64,000 nt of DNA, taken from Bacillota bacterium. GTDB taxonomy: Bacteria; Bacillota; UBA4882; UBA8346. A program made the translations under genes and the position numbers. The stretch spans positions 992,001-1,056,000 of the forward strand of contig JAEYGI010000040.1 of assembly GCA_023402395.1 (NCBI GenBank). Direction: 5' to 3'. The notes under the pieces are model-generated. The model worked only from the letters and a program-made list of their open reading frames with translations. It made no database searches and had not been told where the DNA came from. Below, piece by piece: positions 7,498 to 15,414 of the stretch (position 1 is the stretch's first letter; each line of letters starts with the position of its first letter).

Positions 7498-8217
7498 TTA
7501 CTCCTTTTCAGGTAATAAAACTGTTCCCGCCAAGGCCATCCCGACCGCGGCTTCAGCATGAATCCGGGTCGTATCGAATAAAGGAAGGGAACTGTCCTCC
7601 GGTTTAACCAGAAGCGGGATCTCCGTGCAGCCGAGAATAATTCCCTGGGCGCCTTGGGCGGCCAGGTTTCCGATGACCCCGCGAAAGGCAGTGCGGGATT
7701 CCTCCCGGAAAACCCCGAGTACCAGTTCCTGATAAATTACTCGATGAACCAAGTCCCGACCATCCTCATCCGGAATCAAGACCTCCAGCCCAAACCTTTG
7801 CTGCAACCGGCCCCGGTAAAAATCCTGTTCCATAGTGAATCTGGTTCCAAGCAGCCCCACTTTATTAAGTCCCATTCGCGTGATCTCCGCTCCGGCAGCA
7901 TCCGCGATGTGTAATAACGGAATCGCAATGCTGGATGCAACCTCCTCCGCCATCTTGTGCATGGTATTGGTGCCAATGAGCACCAGATCGGCTCCGGCCC
8001 GCTCTAGCCTGCCGGCGGCGTCGATCATCATCATCGTCAAGGCGGTCCAATCGTTTAAATGCTGTAACCGTTCGATCTCGCCAAAATTCACTGAATACAT
8101 GACAATTCGGGCGGAATGGACCCCTCCCAGCTGTTGGTTGACGATTTGATTGATAATCCGGTAATACTCGGCTGAGGACTCCCAACTCATTCCTCCGATG
8201 ATTCCGATGGTTTTCAT
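7498..8217 (-). CDS. Aspartate/glutamate racemase family protein (YgeA type)
   Basis: A 239-residue member of the Asp/Glu/hydantoin racemase superfamily, which inverts an amino-acid alpha carbon with a pair of acid/base residues and no PLP. The N-terminal GIIGGMSWES and the GCTE(I)P motif with Cys197 are clear. The first catalytic position reads TNTMH with Thr83 where two-Cys racemases have Cys. A Thr83/Cys197 pair is described for the E. coli L-Asp/Glu-specific racemase, so asymmetric catalysis is likely. It probably shares a transcript with the EamA permease downstream. Confidence 0.85.
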   Translation of the reverse strand: MKTIGIIGGMSWESSAEYYRIINQIVNQQLGGVHSARIVMYSVNFGEIERLQHLNDWTALTMMMIDAAGRLERAGADLVLIGTNTMHKMAEEVASSIAIPLLHIADAAGAEITRMGLNKVGLLGTRFTMEQDFYRGRLQQRFGLEVLIPDEDGRDLVHRVIYQELVLGVFREESRTAFRGVIGNLAAQGAQGIILGCTEIPLLVKPEDSSLPLFDTTRIHAEAAVGMALAGTVLLPEKE

Positions 8218-8282
8218 GAAATACCCTCCCGTATCCGTTCAAATGCTTTTATTTAATACGCGATTAAACCGGTTCCTCCTGC

Positions 8283-8316
8283 CGTAATGAAAAAAAGCCC
8301 TTGTTTAGGCTTTTTT
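8283..8316 (-). terminator. Rho-independent terminator of mug
   Basis: AAAAAAGCC (8291-8299) pairs with GGCTTTTTT (8308-8316) around an 8-base loop, and the minus strand ends in a T run. It overlaps the mug stop codon. Confidence 0.75.
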
Positions 8317-8887
8317 ATTCTACGAGTTTCTTCAATTCCTGATAATACGCCAACTGCTCCGGAATCGGCATCCGGTTCAACCCACTGGGGTTTGGCAAGA
8401 GAAAATCGACGCTTCCTTCCACCACGCCCGGGGTTTGGGCTCCCCACCGCAAATCCTGCCGGTTGGAGAAATATCGATAAATATCTTTGCCCAGGTAGGC
8501 GACGATCCGAGGACGGTACTTCCGGATCCGTTCCAGCAACAGCAGCGCGCCTTCCCTGAATTCGGCGGGAGTTAACTCAGCTGCGGCGGCGCTGGGACGG
8601 GACACGATGTTGGTAACTCCGAAATTCCACTCTAATAGACGCTGATCCTCTTCACCCCGAAGCCGTTCGCTGGTTAATCCCGCCTCGAACAAAAAACGCC
8701 AGAAACGGTTGGAACGGCCCGCGAAATGATGTCCCACCGCCGCACTGCGCAATCCGGGGTTGATCCCCACGAATAAGATAGCCAGATTTTCCCGGAGCAA
8801 ATGGGGCAAAACCGCTTGATCGTTTATCCTGCCTGAGTTTCCGGTTCCAAGGGGCGATTGCTGACTTTCCCGCTCCATTTTCCGCAT
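8315..8887 (-). CDS. mug: Mismatch-specific (G:T/U) DNA glycosylase
   Basis: A 190-residue MUG/TDG-family uracil DNA glycosylase that removes uracil or ethenocytosine from G mispairs in base-excision repair. The N-terminal active-site motif GINPGL (about 42-47) and the C-terminal NPSGLNR motif (about 166-172), which inserts into the DNA, are both present. The start at 8887 has GGGGGAT upstream and overlaps the end of the activase gene by 64 bases; a second ATG lies nine bases in. Length is close to the family norm. Confidence 0.88.
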   Translation of the reverse strand: MRKMERESQQSPLGTGNSGRINDQAVLPHLLRENLAILFVGINPGLRSAAVGHHFAGRSNRFWRFLFEAGLTSERLRGEEDQRLLEWNFGVTNIVSRPSAAAAELTPAEFREGALLLLERIRKYRPRIVAYLGKDIYRYFSNRQDLRWGAQTPGVVEGSVDFLLPNPSGLNRMPIPEQLAYYQELKKLVE

Positions 8888-9816
8888 TTATCCCCCAAAC
8901 AAGCGATCAAGGTACCCGCTTGATGCATCTCAACCACTTCACACTGATTGGCGCACCCCTCACAATCAAAACTGCGGGTGGCAACCGGATCGCTCAGTAA
9001 TTTAAATCCTTTAAACCTGGAAGGTTTTTTCGTTAGATTCATTTCGTCCCTGGCCAGCAAGGCCACTCCCACCGCGCCCATCACGTCGAAATGTTCGGGT
9101 ATGACCAACCCCGAATGCAGTTCTGCCTCAAAAGCCTTCCGGATTCCCAGGTTGGCGGCTACTCCGCCTTGAAAGATGAATGGCGGGCTCAGCTCTTTCC
9201 CTTTGGCCAAATTGCTTAGAAAATTACGGACTAAGGCATGGCAAAGCCCGGCCAGGATATCCTCCAGCCTGTGTCCCATCTGCTGTTTATGAATCATGTC
9301 CGATTCAGCGAATACCGCGCAGCGGCCGGCGATGCGCACCGGGTGCTTCCCTTCGGCCGCTCTTCGTCCCAATTCAGCGATTTCCAGATTCAACCGAGCC
9401 GCCTGTTGATCGAGGAACGAGCCGGTACCGGCGGCGCAGACTGTATTCATGGCGAAATCATAAACCACGCCGTCGCGGATTAAAATTAATTTCGAATCCT
9501 GGCCGCCGATCTCGATGATCGTCCGTACCGTGGGTTCAAGATTTAAACAGGCCACCGCGTGAGCTGTAATCTCATTTTTCACCAGATCAGCTCCGACCAG
9601 TTGACCGATTAGCTGACGGCCGGAACCGGTGGTTCCAACGCCAGCGATCTCAAACTCGCGAAGGTCTTTGACAATATCCGCCAAACCTTGCTGAGCCGAA
9701 CCCACCGGATTACCTCGCGAACGGATGTATACCTTGCGAAACAATTCCCCACTGCTGTTCAGCAAGACAATATTGATGCTGACCGAACCGACGTCAATTC
9801 CGAGAAATAACTTCAA
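8824..9816 (-). CDS. BadF/BadG/BcrA/BcrD (HgdC-type) acyl-CoA dehydratase activase
   Basis: A 330-residue ATPase of the ASKHA fold that drives one electron into 2-hydroxyacyl-CoA dehydratases or related double-cubane enzymes at the cost of ATP. Visible motifs are GIDVGS near the N-terminus, NTVCAAGTGSFLDQQ and GRCAVFAESDM, whose two Cys hold the subunit-bridging 4Fe-4S cluster. The C-terminal extension has five more Cys in a C-x2-C-x3-C and C-x4-C pattern. The start is taken at TTG 9816 behind GGGGAG; an ATG at 9834 has a weaker site. It overlaps the next gene upstream. Confidence 0.85.
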   Translation of the reverse strand: MKLFLGIDVGSVSINIVLLNSSGELFRKVYIRSRGNPVGSAQQGLADIVKDLREFEIAGVGTTGSGRQLIGQLVGADLVKNEITAHAVACLNLEPTVRTIIEIGGQDSKLILIRDGVVYDFAMNTVCAAGTGSFLDQQAARLNLEIAELGRRAAEGKHPVRIAGRCAVFAESDMIHKQQMGHRLEDILAGLCHALVRNFLSNLAKGKELSPPFIFQGGVAANLGIRKAFEAELHSGLVIPEHFDVMGAVGVALLARDEMNLTKKPSRFKGFKLLSDPVATRSFDCEGCANQCEVVEMHQAGTLIACLGDKCGKWSGKVSNRPLEPETQAG

Positions 9817-10915
9817 GGACAACTCCCCCACCATTTTGCTTCTTTTTATGGCTTATCAGATCGATAAAGGCTTCCAGCCTGGTTCTGACACCGGCCTCCG
9901 CCGAATGTTCATCAATAATCACCGTTAACAACGGGATGGAAAGATCGCGGGAAACCGCTGGCAGCACCTGCATGGCTACGATCTCCGGCATGCAGGTAAA
10001 GGGTGCCAGTTGAACCACGCCATCAAAACGGTTAACTCCGGCTTCCACGGTGTGGGCAACCGTTTCGATCCCATGGCCGCCAATGAAATTTCGTAGGTAT
10101 GGCCGGGCCGTCAGCTGCAACCGTTTGCGCCAACCTGGGTTGATAATGCTGAAACAGATCTGTTCCAAAAACCAGTCCGTAAAATAGATGGTCCGGTGAA
10201 CTTCGGCCCCCATTTCTCCCAATAACCGTTCAATCTCGAAATTTACATGCGGCTCCAATACCATATAAATCTCGCCGACCAGCATAATTTTCAACGGTGT
10301 TTCCCCGCTTCGGACCGGCAAGGCGTTCAGTTCAGCCATTCCTTGTTCAGCCGCCTTCCGGATCTCCCGTTCCAAAACTGCTTGATCGACTTTATAATAA
10401 AAAGCCTTTTGCAGTTGAGTTGTAGAACCGGAAATGTATTCAACCGGCCGGATCTGGTTGACCAATCGGTCGAAACGATCCAGCGCCTCCGCTTTCAGCC
10501 AGGCTAAGTGAATGGCCCGCCAAAGATCGTTCAAGCTGTGCCGTGGAAAAATTTTGACAATTTGCCGCCACAATTCTGCGGGGTGGGTCTTGGGAGCTTC
10601 CAGTAGAAAAAATTCGACCGAATAACCGGCTTCCCGTAAAATCTCCCGTTGAACCTCGCCATAATAGCCAAATCGGCACGGCCCTACTCCGCCCGCCATT
10701 AAAATGACTTCCGCTCCCGCTTTAATCGCTTCCAAATAATTGCCAAGGTTTACCTTAAGAGGAAAACAGGCAAATTCAGGCGCGATTTTGGCTCCCAACT
10801 CAACAGTTTTTCCGGAAACCGGAGGGGGTACGACCGGCTCCAATCCGAGTTCCGTCAATAAGGTGCGAAAAGGAATATATGAATTGCCGATATGGGGAAA
10901 GGTAGCTTTCAACAT
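9794..10915 (-). CDS. DUF2229 / CoA-dehydratase activase-associated protein
   Basis: A 373-residue protein related to the DUF2229 part of large fused acyl-CoA dehydratase activases and to the HgdB-type dehydratase fold. It has conserved Cys in EFACFPLKVNLGN (about residue 50), GVGPCRFGYYGE (about 85) and FTCMPEIVA near the C-terminus, which could hold a metal cluster. It overlaps the activase gene by about 20 bases and the upstream paralogue by 7, so the three are surely co-translated. In many anaerobes these parts form one very long protein; here they are split. The substrate is unknown. Confidence 0.75.
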   Translation of the reverse strand: MLKATFPHIGNSYIPFRTLLTELGLEPVVPPPVSGKTVELGAKIAPEFACFPLKVNLGNYLEAIKAGAEVILMAGGVGPCRFGYYGEVQREILREAGYSVEFFLLEAPKTHPAELWRQIVKIFPRHSLNDLWRAIHLAWLKAEALDRFDRLVNQIRPVEYISGSTTQLQKAFYYKVDQAVLEREIRKAAEQGMAELNALPVRSGETPLKIMLVGEIYMVLEPHVNFEIERLLGEMGAEVHRTIYFTDWFLEQICFSIINPGWRKRLQLTARPYLRNFIGGHGIETVAHTVEAGVNRFDGVVQLAPFTCMPEIVAMQVLPAVSRDLSIPLLTVIIDEHSAEAGVRTRLEAFIDLISHKKKQNGGGVVLEVISRN

Positions 10916-11823
10916 GCGCGGCTCCGATAACGAATCAAATCCAGAAATGCTTCCAGACGGGTAATCATCCCGGTCTCGCCGCTATGTTCCTCGAAATATA
11001 ATTTGAGCATCGGTTTCCCGGCCTCTTTGATTCTTCTTTCCAACATATCGCCGACGATGGCCTCCGGACCGCAGGCAAAGGGGACTACTTGAATAAATCC
11101 GTCAACCGGAGGTTGGCTGCTCGTCAACATCCATTCCAAAGCATCAAACTGGGAGCGGCCGATGGTCCAAAACAGATCCTTGGTTAACTTCCCTGAACCG
11201 ATCCCATGATAGCCAACGGGTGTTTGTTCGGGAGTCAACACCCGTACCCTTTCCAAAACAAGTTTTTCTAATAAATTTAGGTTGAAACAGGAGTCATATA
11301 AGCAATATGGATGTCCGAGCAGACCAAAGGTAATTCCGATGGAATCATCGGGAAAATGGCACAATTCTTCAATTAACTTTCGGGCGGGGGTAACCTCCGT
11401 TCCGTTAAAATGACGCGGACCCTTCACGCCCAATTTGGCCATGGTTGAACGCAGACATTGGCCCATGTCCAATTCATCAGGCCCAACTCTTAAAACGAGC
11501 AGTTGCGAGCGGAGTTGGGGAAGGGCATGAGCAGCGATATCCGGCAATCCCATAAATTTCGGGCAGATATAAGCGTCTTTTTCAATTTTAATAAGATGCG
11601 GTATTAAAATCCGGTCCACGGTTTCAGCCAGTTGCCGGATATGCCCGAGGAAAATCTTCATTGGTAGGCATAACTCATCGACCCCGACTTCCGCCCCTGC
11701 GGAAATGGTCTCTCGTTCGGTTGGAGCCGAGACCACCACCTCAATACCGCATTCAGTCAGATAATCAGCCCATAGCGTTCCGTACCAGTAATAAAGCAAG
11801 GCCCGTGGGATCCCGATTCTCAA
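10909..11823 (-). CDS. DUF2229-type activase partner, second paralogue
   Basis: A 304-residue protein that shares its layout with the gene downstream: N-terminal IGIPRALLYYWYG, DELCLPMKIFLGH with a conserved Cys, AYICPKFMGLPD, and a C-terminal PFACGPEAIVGDML with EEHSGETG. The Cys-containing motifs suggest a bound cluster. It opens the three-gene activase operon. The start is the TTG at 11823 with AAGGAGG nine bases upstream; the in-frame ATG at 11853 lies before that site. Function is inferred only from family and context. Confidence 0.72.
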   Translation of the reverse strand: MRIGIPRALLYYWYGTLWADYLTECGIEVVVSAPTERETISAGAEVGVDELCLPMKIFLGHIRQLAETVDRILIPHLIKIEKDAYICPKFMGLPDIAAHALPQLRSQLLVLRVGPDELDMGQCLRSTMAKLGVKGPRHFNGTEVTPARKLIEELCHFPDDSIGITFGLLGHPYCLYDSCFNLNLLEKLVLERVRVLTPEQTPVGYHGIGSGKLTKDLFWTIGRSQFDALEWMLTSSQPPVDGFIQVVPFACGPEAIVGDMLERRIKEAGKPMLKLYFEEHSGETGMITRLEAFLDLIRYRSRAC

Positions 11824-11956
11824 TTTGGAAACCCTCCTTGGGATACTGCTCATCTTCTTTTGTTGGACAATTTCTTACCAAATACTTTCGGGAAATTCAT
11901 TTAATTTCCTGCCAATTTAGCGCATTAGCCAATTTCTTAAGCAAAAGTTTAGCTTT

Positions 11957-12547
11957 CTAATGGGATTGATTTTGAGATGTAAAACTGCTTCTCCGCAAAA
12001 CTTCCTGAACCGCTATGGTAGTTATCCGAGCCCCGTCTTCTTCCAAGTCAGCGTCATCCATTTTTCCGAGATCTCCAATCCCAATTACTACTGGAATATT
12101 CAGCCGGTTAATCACATCGACCGTATCCCCTTCAACCTTATGATGGCCGTCCGATTCCGCGAGCCCGTCCTTATCAACGGGACCGGGGATGACCTGCCCT
12201 TCCCTGGTGATCGAGGCATCTACCGGAACTCCCTCTACTTTGGATGTATTGGAAGCGACGGCAACCACCCCGAGGACATCGATCTCGGGGTGGTTGGCTA
12301 AAATCTCCAGTGCATTCTCGCCACTGGCTTTTTCTTGTGAGCCGCAATCGTCGACCATGACCAGCACTGGATCATAAGGTGTTTCTTTCACCGCGTCGGC
12401 AATCTCCATCCCCGAAACCGGAGTGGGGTTTCCGGCGGATAAAGAAATGGCCCGTCCTCCGATATTTTTAGCGACCCTTTCAACCACCTTGCTGGCTACT
12501 CGATCACCATCAGTAATTATGATTACTTTGCGTTTCGCCATCCGCAT
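11957..12547 (-). CDS. Stage V sporulation protein AE, N-terminal type (SpoVAEA-like)
   Basis: A 196-residue soluble protein matching the SpoVAE family: IIITDGDRVASKVVERVAKNIGGR at the start, then VMVDDCGSQEKASGENAL and IPVVIGIGDLGKMDDAD. In Bacillus the spoVA products move dipicolinic acid into the forespore and out at germination; this family is encoded with them. Here it sits outside a spoVA cluster, as last gene of the spoIIP operon, and overlaps the DUF3189 gene by 38 bases. AAGGAG precedes both the ATG at 12547 and one six bases further in. Confidence 0.85.
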   Translation of the reverse strand: MRMAKRKVIIITDGDRVASKVVERVAKNIGGRAISLSAGNPTPVSGMEIADAVKETPYDPVLVMVDDCGSQEKASGENALEILANHPEIDVLGVVAVASNTSKVEGVPVDASITREGQVIPGPVDKDGLAESDGHHKVEGDTVDVINRLNIPVVIGIGDLGKMDDADLEEDGARITTIAVQEVLRRSSFTSQNQSH

Positions 12548-12992
12548 TCAGCTCCTTAACATCCCTGACCAACTTTACCAATCTCCAATAACTGCTCCGG
12601 ATTCCCTTAGTCACAATCCAACGGCCGGGAAAAACCATCTTAAGCGTACGGGAGATAAATCCTCCAATACGAGTGGTCCAATTTATCGTCTGCAGCGTAT
12701 TAATAAATTTCCACTCCCGTAAATCGACCCGATTGTATATGATGTAAAAAATTGCTTGCAACCCAAGTTGACGCTGATTCGCCAGTCCCAGGATGTAAAT
12801 ATCGTTTCCCTCGCTATCCTTGCCCAGCCAAAAAGGAATTCCCCGATCCTCTCGGTTCGCTTTATCAAATTCCGGCGTATTCACAATCTCATCTAAAGTC
12901 GCCAAACGGTCCATCGGAAGTCGGCCGAGATGGATATTGCCGGCAATCACGGAAGAATGCGCCCGGCCAAAACAATAATAAATAATTTTCAT
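12510..12992 (-). CDS. DUF3189 family protein, second copy
   Basis: A 160-residue protein starting MKIIYYCFGRAHSSV, the hallmark of DUF3189, with a paralogue directly upstream that shares YYCFG/YHCFG, IHLG(R/I)LP, and the central GNDIYILG/GNEIFILA segment. The two are about as far apart as old tandem duplicates. It overlaps the upstream gene by 4 bases (ATGA) and the downstream spoVAE-type gene by 38. No enzymatic motif is recognised. Its place between spoIIP and spoVAE suggests a sporulation role, which is inference. Confidence 0.8.
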   Translation of the reverse strand: MKIIYYCFGRAHSSVIAGNIHLGRLPMDRLATLDEIVNTPEFDKANREDRGIPFWLGKDSEGNDIYILGLANQRQLGLQAIFYIIYNRVDLREWKFINTLQTINWTTRIGGFISRTLKMVFPGRWIVTKGIRSSYWRLVKLVRDVKELNADGETQSNHNY

Positions 12993-13474
12993 TGATCGGA
13001 TATTTGAACGAATTGTTTTTGTACAAGTTGCTCCATGGTCCTTTTTACAATATCAACCAAGAATGGATAAGAAATCATGGTTCCCAAAGTAACTATCGGC
13101 CGGCCAAACTTTACCCACCCCAAGGCGCGCGACGAGAAACCGCCGGTAACCATGAACGGGTTTAACAACTGCACGCAACTGACAAAATAATAATCTGAAG
13201 GCTCCTCTCCGCATAATTTAAGAAATTCCTTCAGAATATTAATCACCAATTCCGGTGAGTTGCGCCGGGCCAGAATAAAAATTTCATTTCCCATAATATC
13301 TTCCCCGACTTTAATCAATCGGCCGTGTTGCGTACCGGTTAATACGTCAAAAAATGGAATCTGACGAAAATCTCCCAATCTAGGAAACCGGTCGCGAGGA
13401 AGTATTCCCAAATGAATTGCGGCAGCGGTTGGTGAAGCATGCGCTCCACCGAAACAATGATATACTATCTTCAA
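12989..13474 (-). CDS. DUF3189 family protein, first copy
   Basis: A 161-residue DUF3189 protein (MKIVYHCFGGAHASPTAAAIHLG). Conserved His and Cys near the N-terminus (YHCFG..HAS) could be functional. It starts at TTG 13474, overlapping the spoIIP stop by a few bases, with GGGGAT upstream, so it is translationally coupled to spoIIP. A C-terminal segment (GGFSSRALGWVKFGRPIVTLG) aligns with GGFISRTLKMVFPGRWIVTKG in the second copy. Function unknown. Confidence 0.8.
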   Translation of the reverse strand: MKIVYHCFGGAHASPTAAAIHLGILPRDRFPRLGDFRQIPFFDVLTGTQHGRLIKVGEDIMGNEIFILARRNSPELVINILKEFLKLCGEEPSDYYFVSCVQLLNPFMVTGGFSSRALGWVKFGRPIVTLGTMISYPFLVDIVKRTMEQLVQKQFVQISDQ

Positions 13475-14574
13475 GGAGAATCCCCATTTTTATCCTGTTT
13501 CGATTCCGGCCGTTCACGATCTGGTTGTTCACCAAGTGCTCCCGTAAATTCCTTTTTAATGTCTTTCAACCCTTCCCGGTTCAGGAGCAGATAAAGCCCG
13601 ATGCCGCCGAGCGCCGCGACTACAACCCAAAAGATGCTTCGCATGCTGCCTCGGTTAATAAACCCCGAACCCGCATTCCCATACAAAACATCTTTGGCGG
13701 CCGCAGCAAAGATTCTGGCGCCGCGTTCCGCCGCTGCTTTACTGTTAGTATGCGATCCGACCTCGATTAACATGCTCCTTGGCCCAAGATCCTGATTATA
13801 CTTTCCCTTTCCATAAAAAATGCCTTTAACCAGACCCGGTGATCTTTTATCGCACGTGGCTTTAATCTGCTTGGCGAAATCGTTATTTGCCTGAAAATTA
13901 GGGTTTTGGCGTCCAACTACCAGTTGAACCTTGGTCACTCCCTGATTGTTGATGACTGATGCGTATTCTTCCCGTGGAACTGCATCGCGATGAATATCCA
14001 GCAGGCACGCTGGCCGGTTTCGCAACAGCTGGGCCGCGGTCCGGCGCGAGCGATCATACGCGGCGGCATCATGAGGATCATGAGGTGTCCTGGAATGAAC
14101 CACCGGGATTCCGTTTTGTTCAAAAGCATTGGTCAATGTATCACCGATGTCGAATATTCCGCCTCTTCCCCTCAGGCTGGACGTTCCATCACCTTGAATA
14201 TATGACTCATCGGAATGAGTATGGTAAACACAAACAGGTCCCTTGGGCCTGGCTTGTGCCCCGAAAAACTCCCCGCTGATAAGGCCAAAGACGAATGAAC
14301 GGATGTTGCTCCAGGCGCTGGCTTTTAAAGCATCTTCCTTGATCAGTTTGACCTGGGCCGTCTGACCGGTGATCCCGATCACCCGGTACAAGTGATTTTC
14401 ACTATTAATATACTCATCCCCAACATTGACTTCGTGAGCGGTTCGAGTGATCACCTTGCCAGTAGTGTCTTTAAATGTCACATACTTCCCGTCAAGTTCG
14501 GATTCGCCCCATACCACACCTGACAAACTCATCACAAGTACGACGGTGAGCAACAACACTCCATAATGCTTCAT
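13471..14574 (-). CDS. spoIIP: Stage II sporulation protein P (peptidoglycan amidase/endopeptidase)
   Basis: A 367-residue exported protein. An N-terminal signal or anchor (about 1-23) is followed by the SpoIIP catalytic domain: HTHSDESY (about 119-126), LLDIHRDA (about 194-201) and LIEVGSHTN (about 272-280) supply the zinc His and Glu. A membrane helix (about 315-335) and a charged cytoplasmic tail follow, somewhat unlike the single N-terminal anchor of Bacillus SpoIIP. SpoIIP works with SpoIID and SpoIIM to remodel septal peptidoglycan during engulfment. The ATG has AGGAGA upstream and overlaps the DUF1614 gene by 4 bases. Confidence 0.9.
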   Translation of the reverse strand: MKHYGVLLLTVVLVMSLSGVVWGESELDGKYVTFKDTTGKVITRTAHEVNVGDEYINSENHLYRVIGITGQTAQVKLIKEDALKASAWSNIRSFVFGLISGEFFGAQARPKGPVCVYHTHSDESYIQGDGTSSLRGRGGIFDIGDTLTNAFEQNGIPVVHSRTPHDPHDAAAYDRSRRTAAQLLRNRPACLLDIHRDAVPREEYASVINNQGVTKVQLVVGRQNPNFQANNDFAKQIKATCDKRSPGLVKGIFYGKGKYNQDLGPRSMLIEVGSHTNSKAAAERGARIFAAAAKDVLYGNAGSGFINRGSMRSIFWVVVAALGGIGLYLLLNREGLKDIKKEFTGALGEQPDRERPESKQDKNGDSP

Positions 14575-15263
14575 TGCTCGTTCTCCTTTCCGGTTTCTGC
14601 TTCGGGTTCTTGTGGATGATCCAAAGCTTCCCTCAGATCGCCAGGCCTTCCCTCACTAGCCGCTCCGCCCTGCAAGGCTTCGCGGCTTTCACCAATGATT
14701 TCTGCCAACAATACCGCAAGGATTCCGGCAATGACAATGGTATCAAACGCTCCTGCCCCACCGATTCTGACCGGAGCGTTCAACCCGATGCTGGCTACTT
14801 CGAAAATCCTGACGATATCCAAAAATAAAAAACCAACGGTAGCGATAATAAAGGCCAGACGCCGCGAGCGCCCGATAACGTAAGCAATGATCCCCGCAAT
14901 CACCGCCCACAGATATTGCGGCTCGATAAAGCCTTGATCGGTATCGAAACGATAAAGCTTACTCGTGCCGTATAGAACCCCGGCAGTCACGACAATTCCA
15001 ATCAAAGACCGAATCCATTCTTTGCCTGAACCGGCCTTGACCAGTACGTAAATCGCCAGTACCAGCGGTAGAACCGCTCCTCCCACATTCAGCGTCACGG
15101 TAGGATTACGCCAAACAGGAATATCAATAAAGCTTCCGACAATAACCGCGCCGATAAACACTAAGCCTCCCCGATCACTAAGATAGAGGCGATCGAGAAT
15201 CCGGTGGGCCAACCCAAAAAAGATTAAAATACTAACCACGACCAACAACAATATACCGGTCAT
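14571..15263 (-). CDS. DUF1614 membrane protein
   Basis: A 230-residue protein with about seven hydrophobic helices and a hydrophilic, acidic C-terminal tail of about 35 residues. The segment GGAVLPLVLAIYVL and the run INAPVRIGGAGAFDTI-like (actual text near residue 165: GLNAPVRIGGAGAFD) are typical of DUF1614. It opens the sporulation operon, with AAGGAGGGGG before its ATG and a 4-base overlap with spoIIP. The family is common in spore formers; function is not established. Confidence 0.8.
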   Translation of the reverse strand: MTGILLLVVVSILIFFGLAHRILDRLYLSDRGGLVFIGAVIVGSFIDIPVWRNPTVTLNVGGAVLPLVLAIYVLVKAGSGKEWIRSLIGIVVTAGVLYGTSKLYRFDTDQGFIEPQYLWAVIAGIIAYVIGRSRRLAFIIATVGFLFLDIVRIFEVASIGLNAPVRIGGAGAFDTIVIAGILAVLLAEIIGESREALQGGAASEGRPGDLREALDHPQEPEAETGKENEQ

Positions 15264-15345
15264 GTTAAACCCCCTCCTTCAACTAATAGACTTTCCCGTC
15301 GCTTCGCTCTTATGCTTGTGTCAGCCAGGAAGTAACTGTTAAAAC

Positions 15346-15376
15346 GGGAAAATAAAAAAAGCCCCATAAGGGGCTT
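15346..15376 (-). terminator. Rho-independent terminator of ispH-S1
   Basis: AAGCCCC (15359-15365) pairs with GGGGCTT (15370-15376) around ATAA, then TTTTTATTTT on the minus strand. Confidence 0.85.
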
Positions 15377-15414
15377 CTATTATGTGAATGTTAAAGGGCG
15401 ACCGGAAGTAAAAT

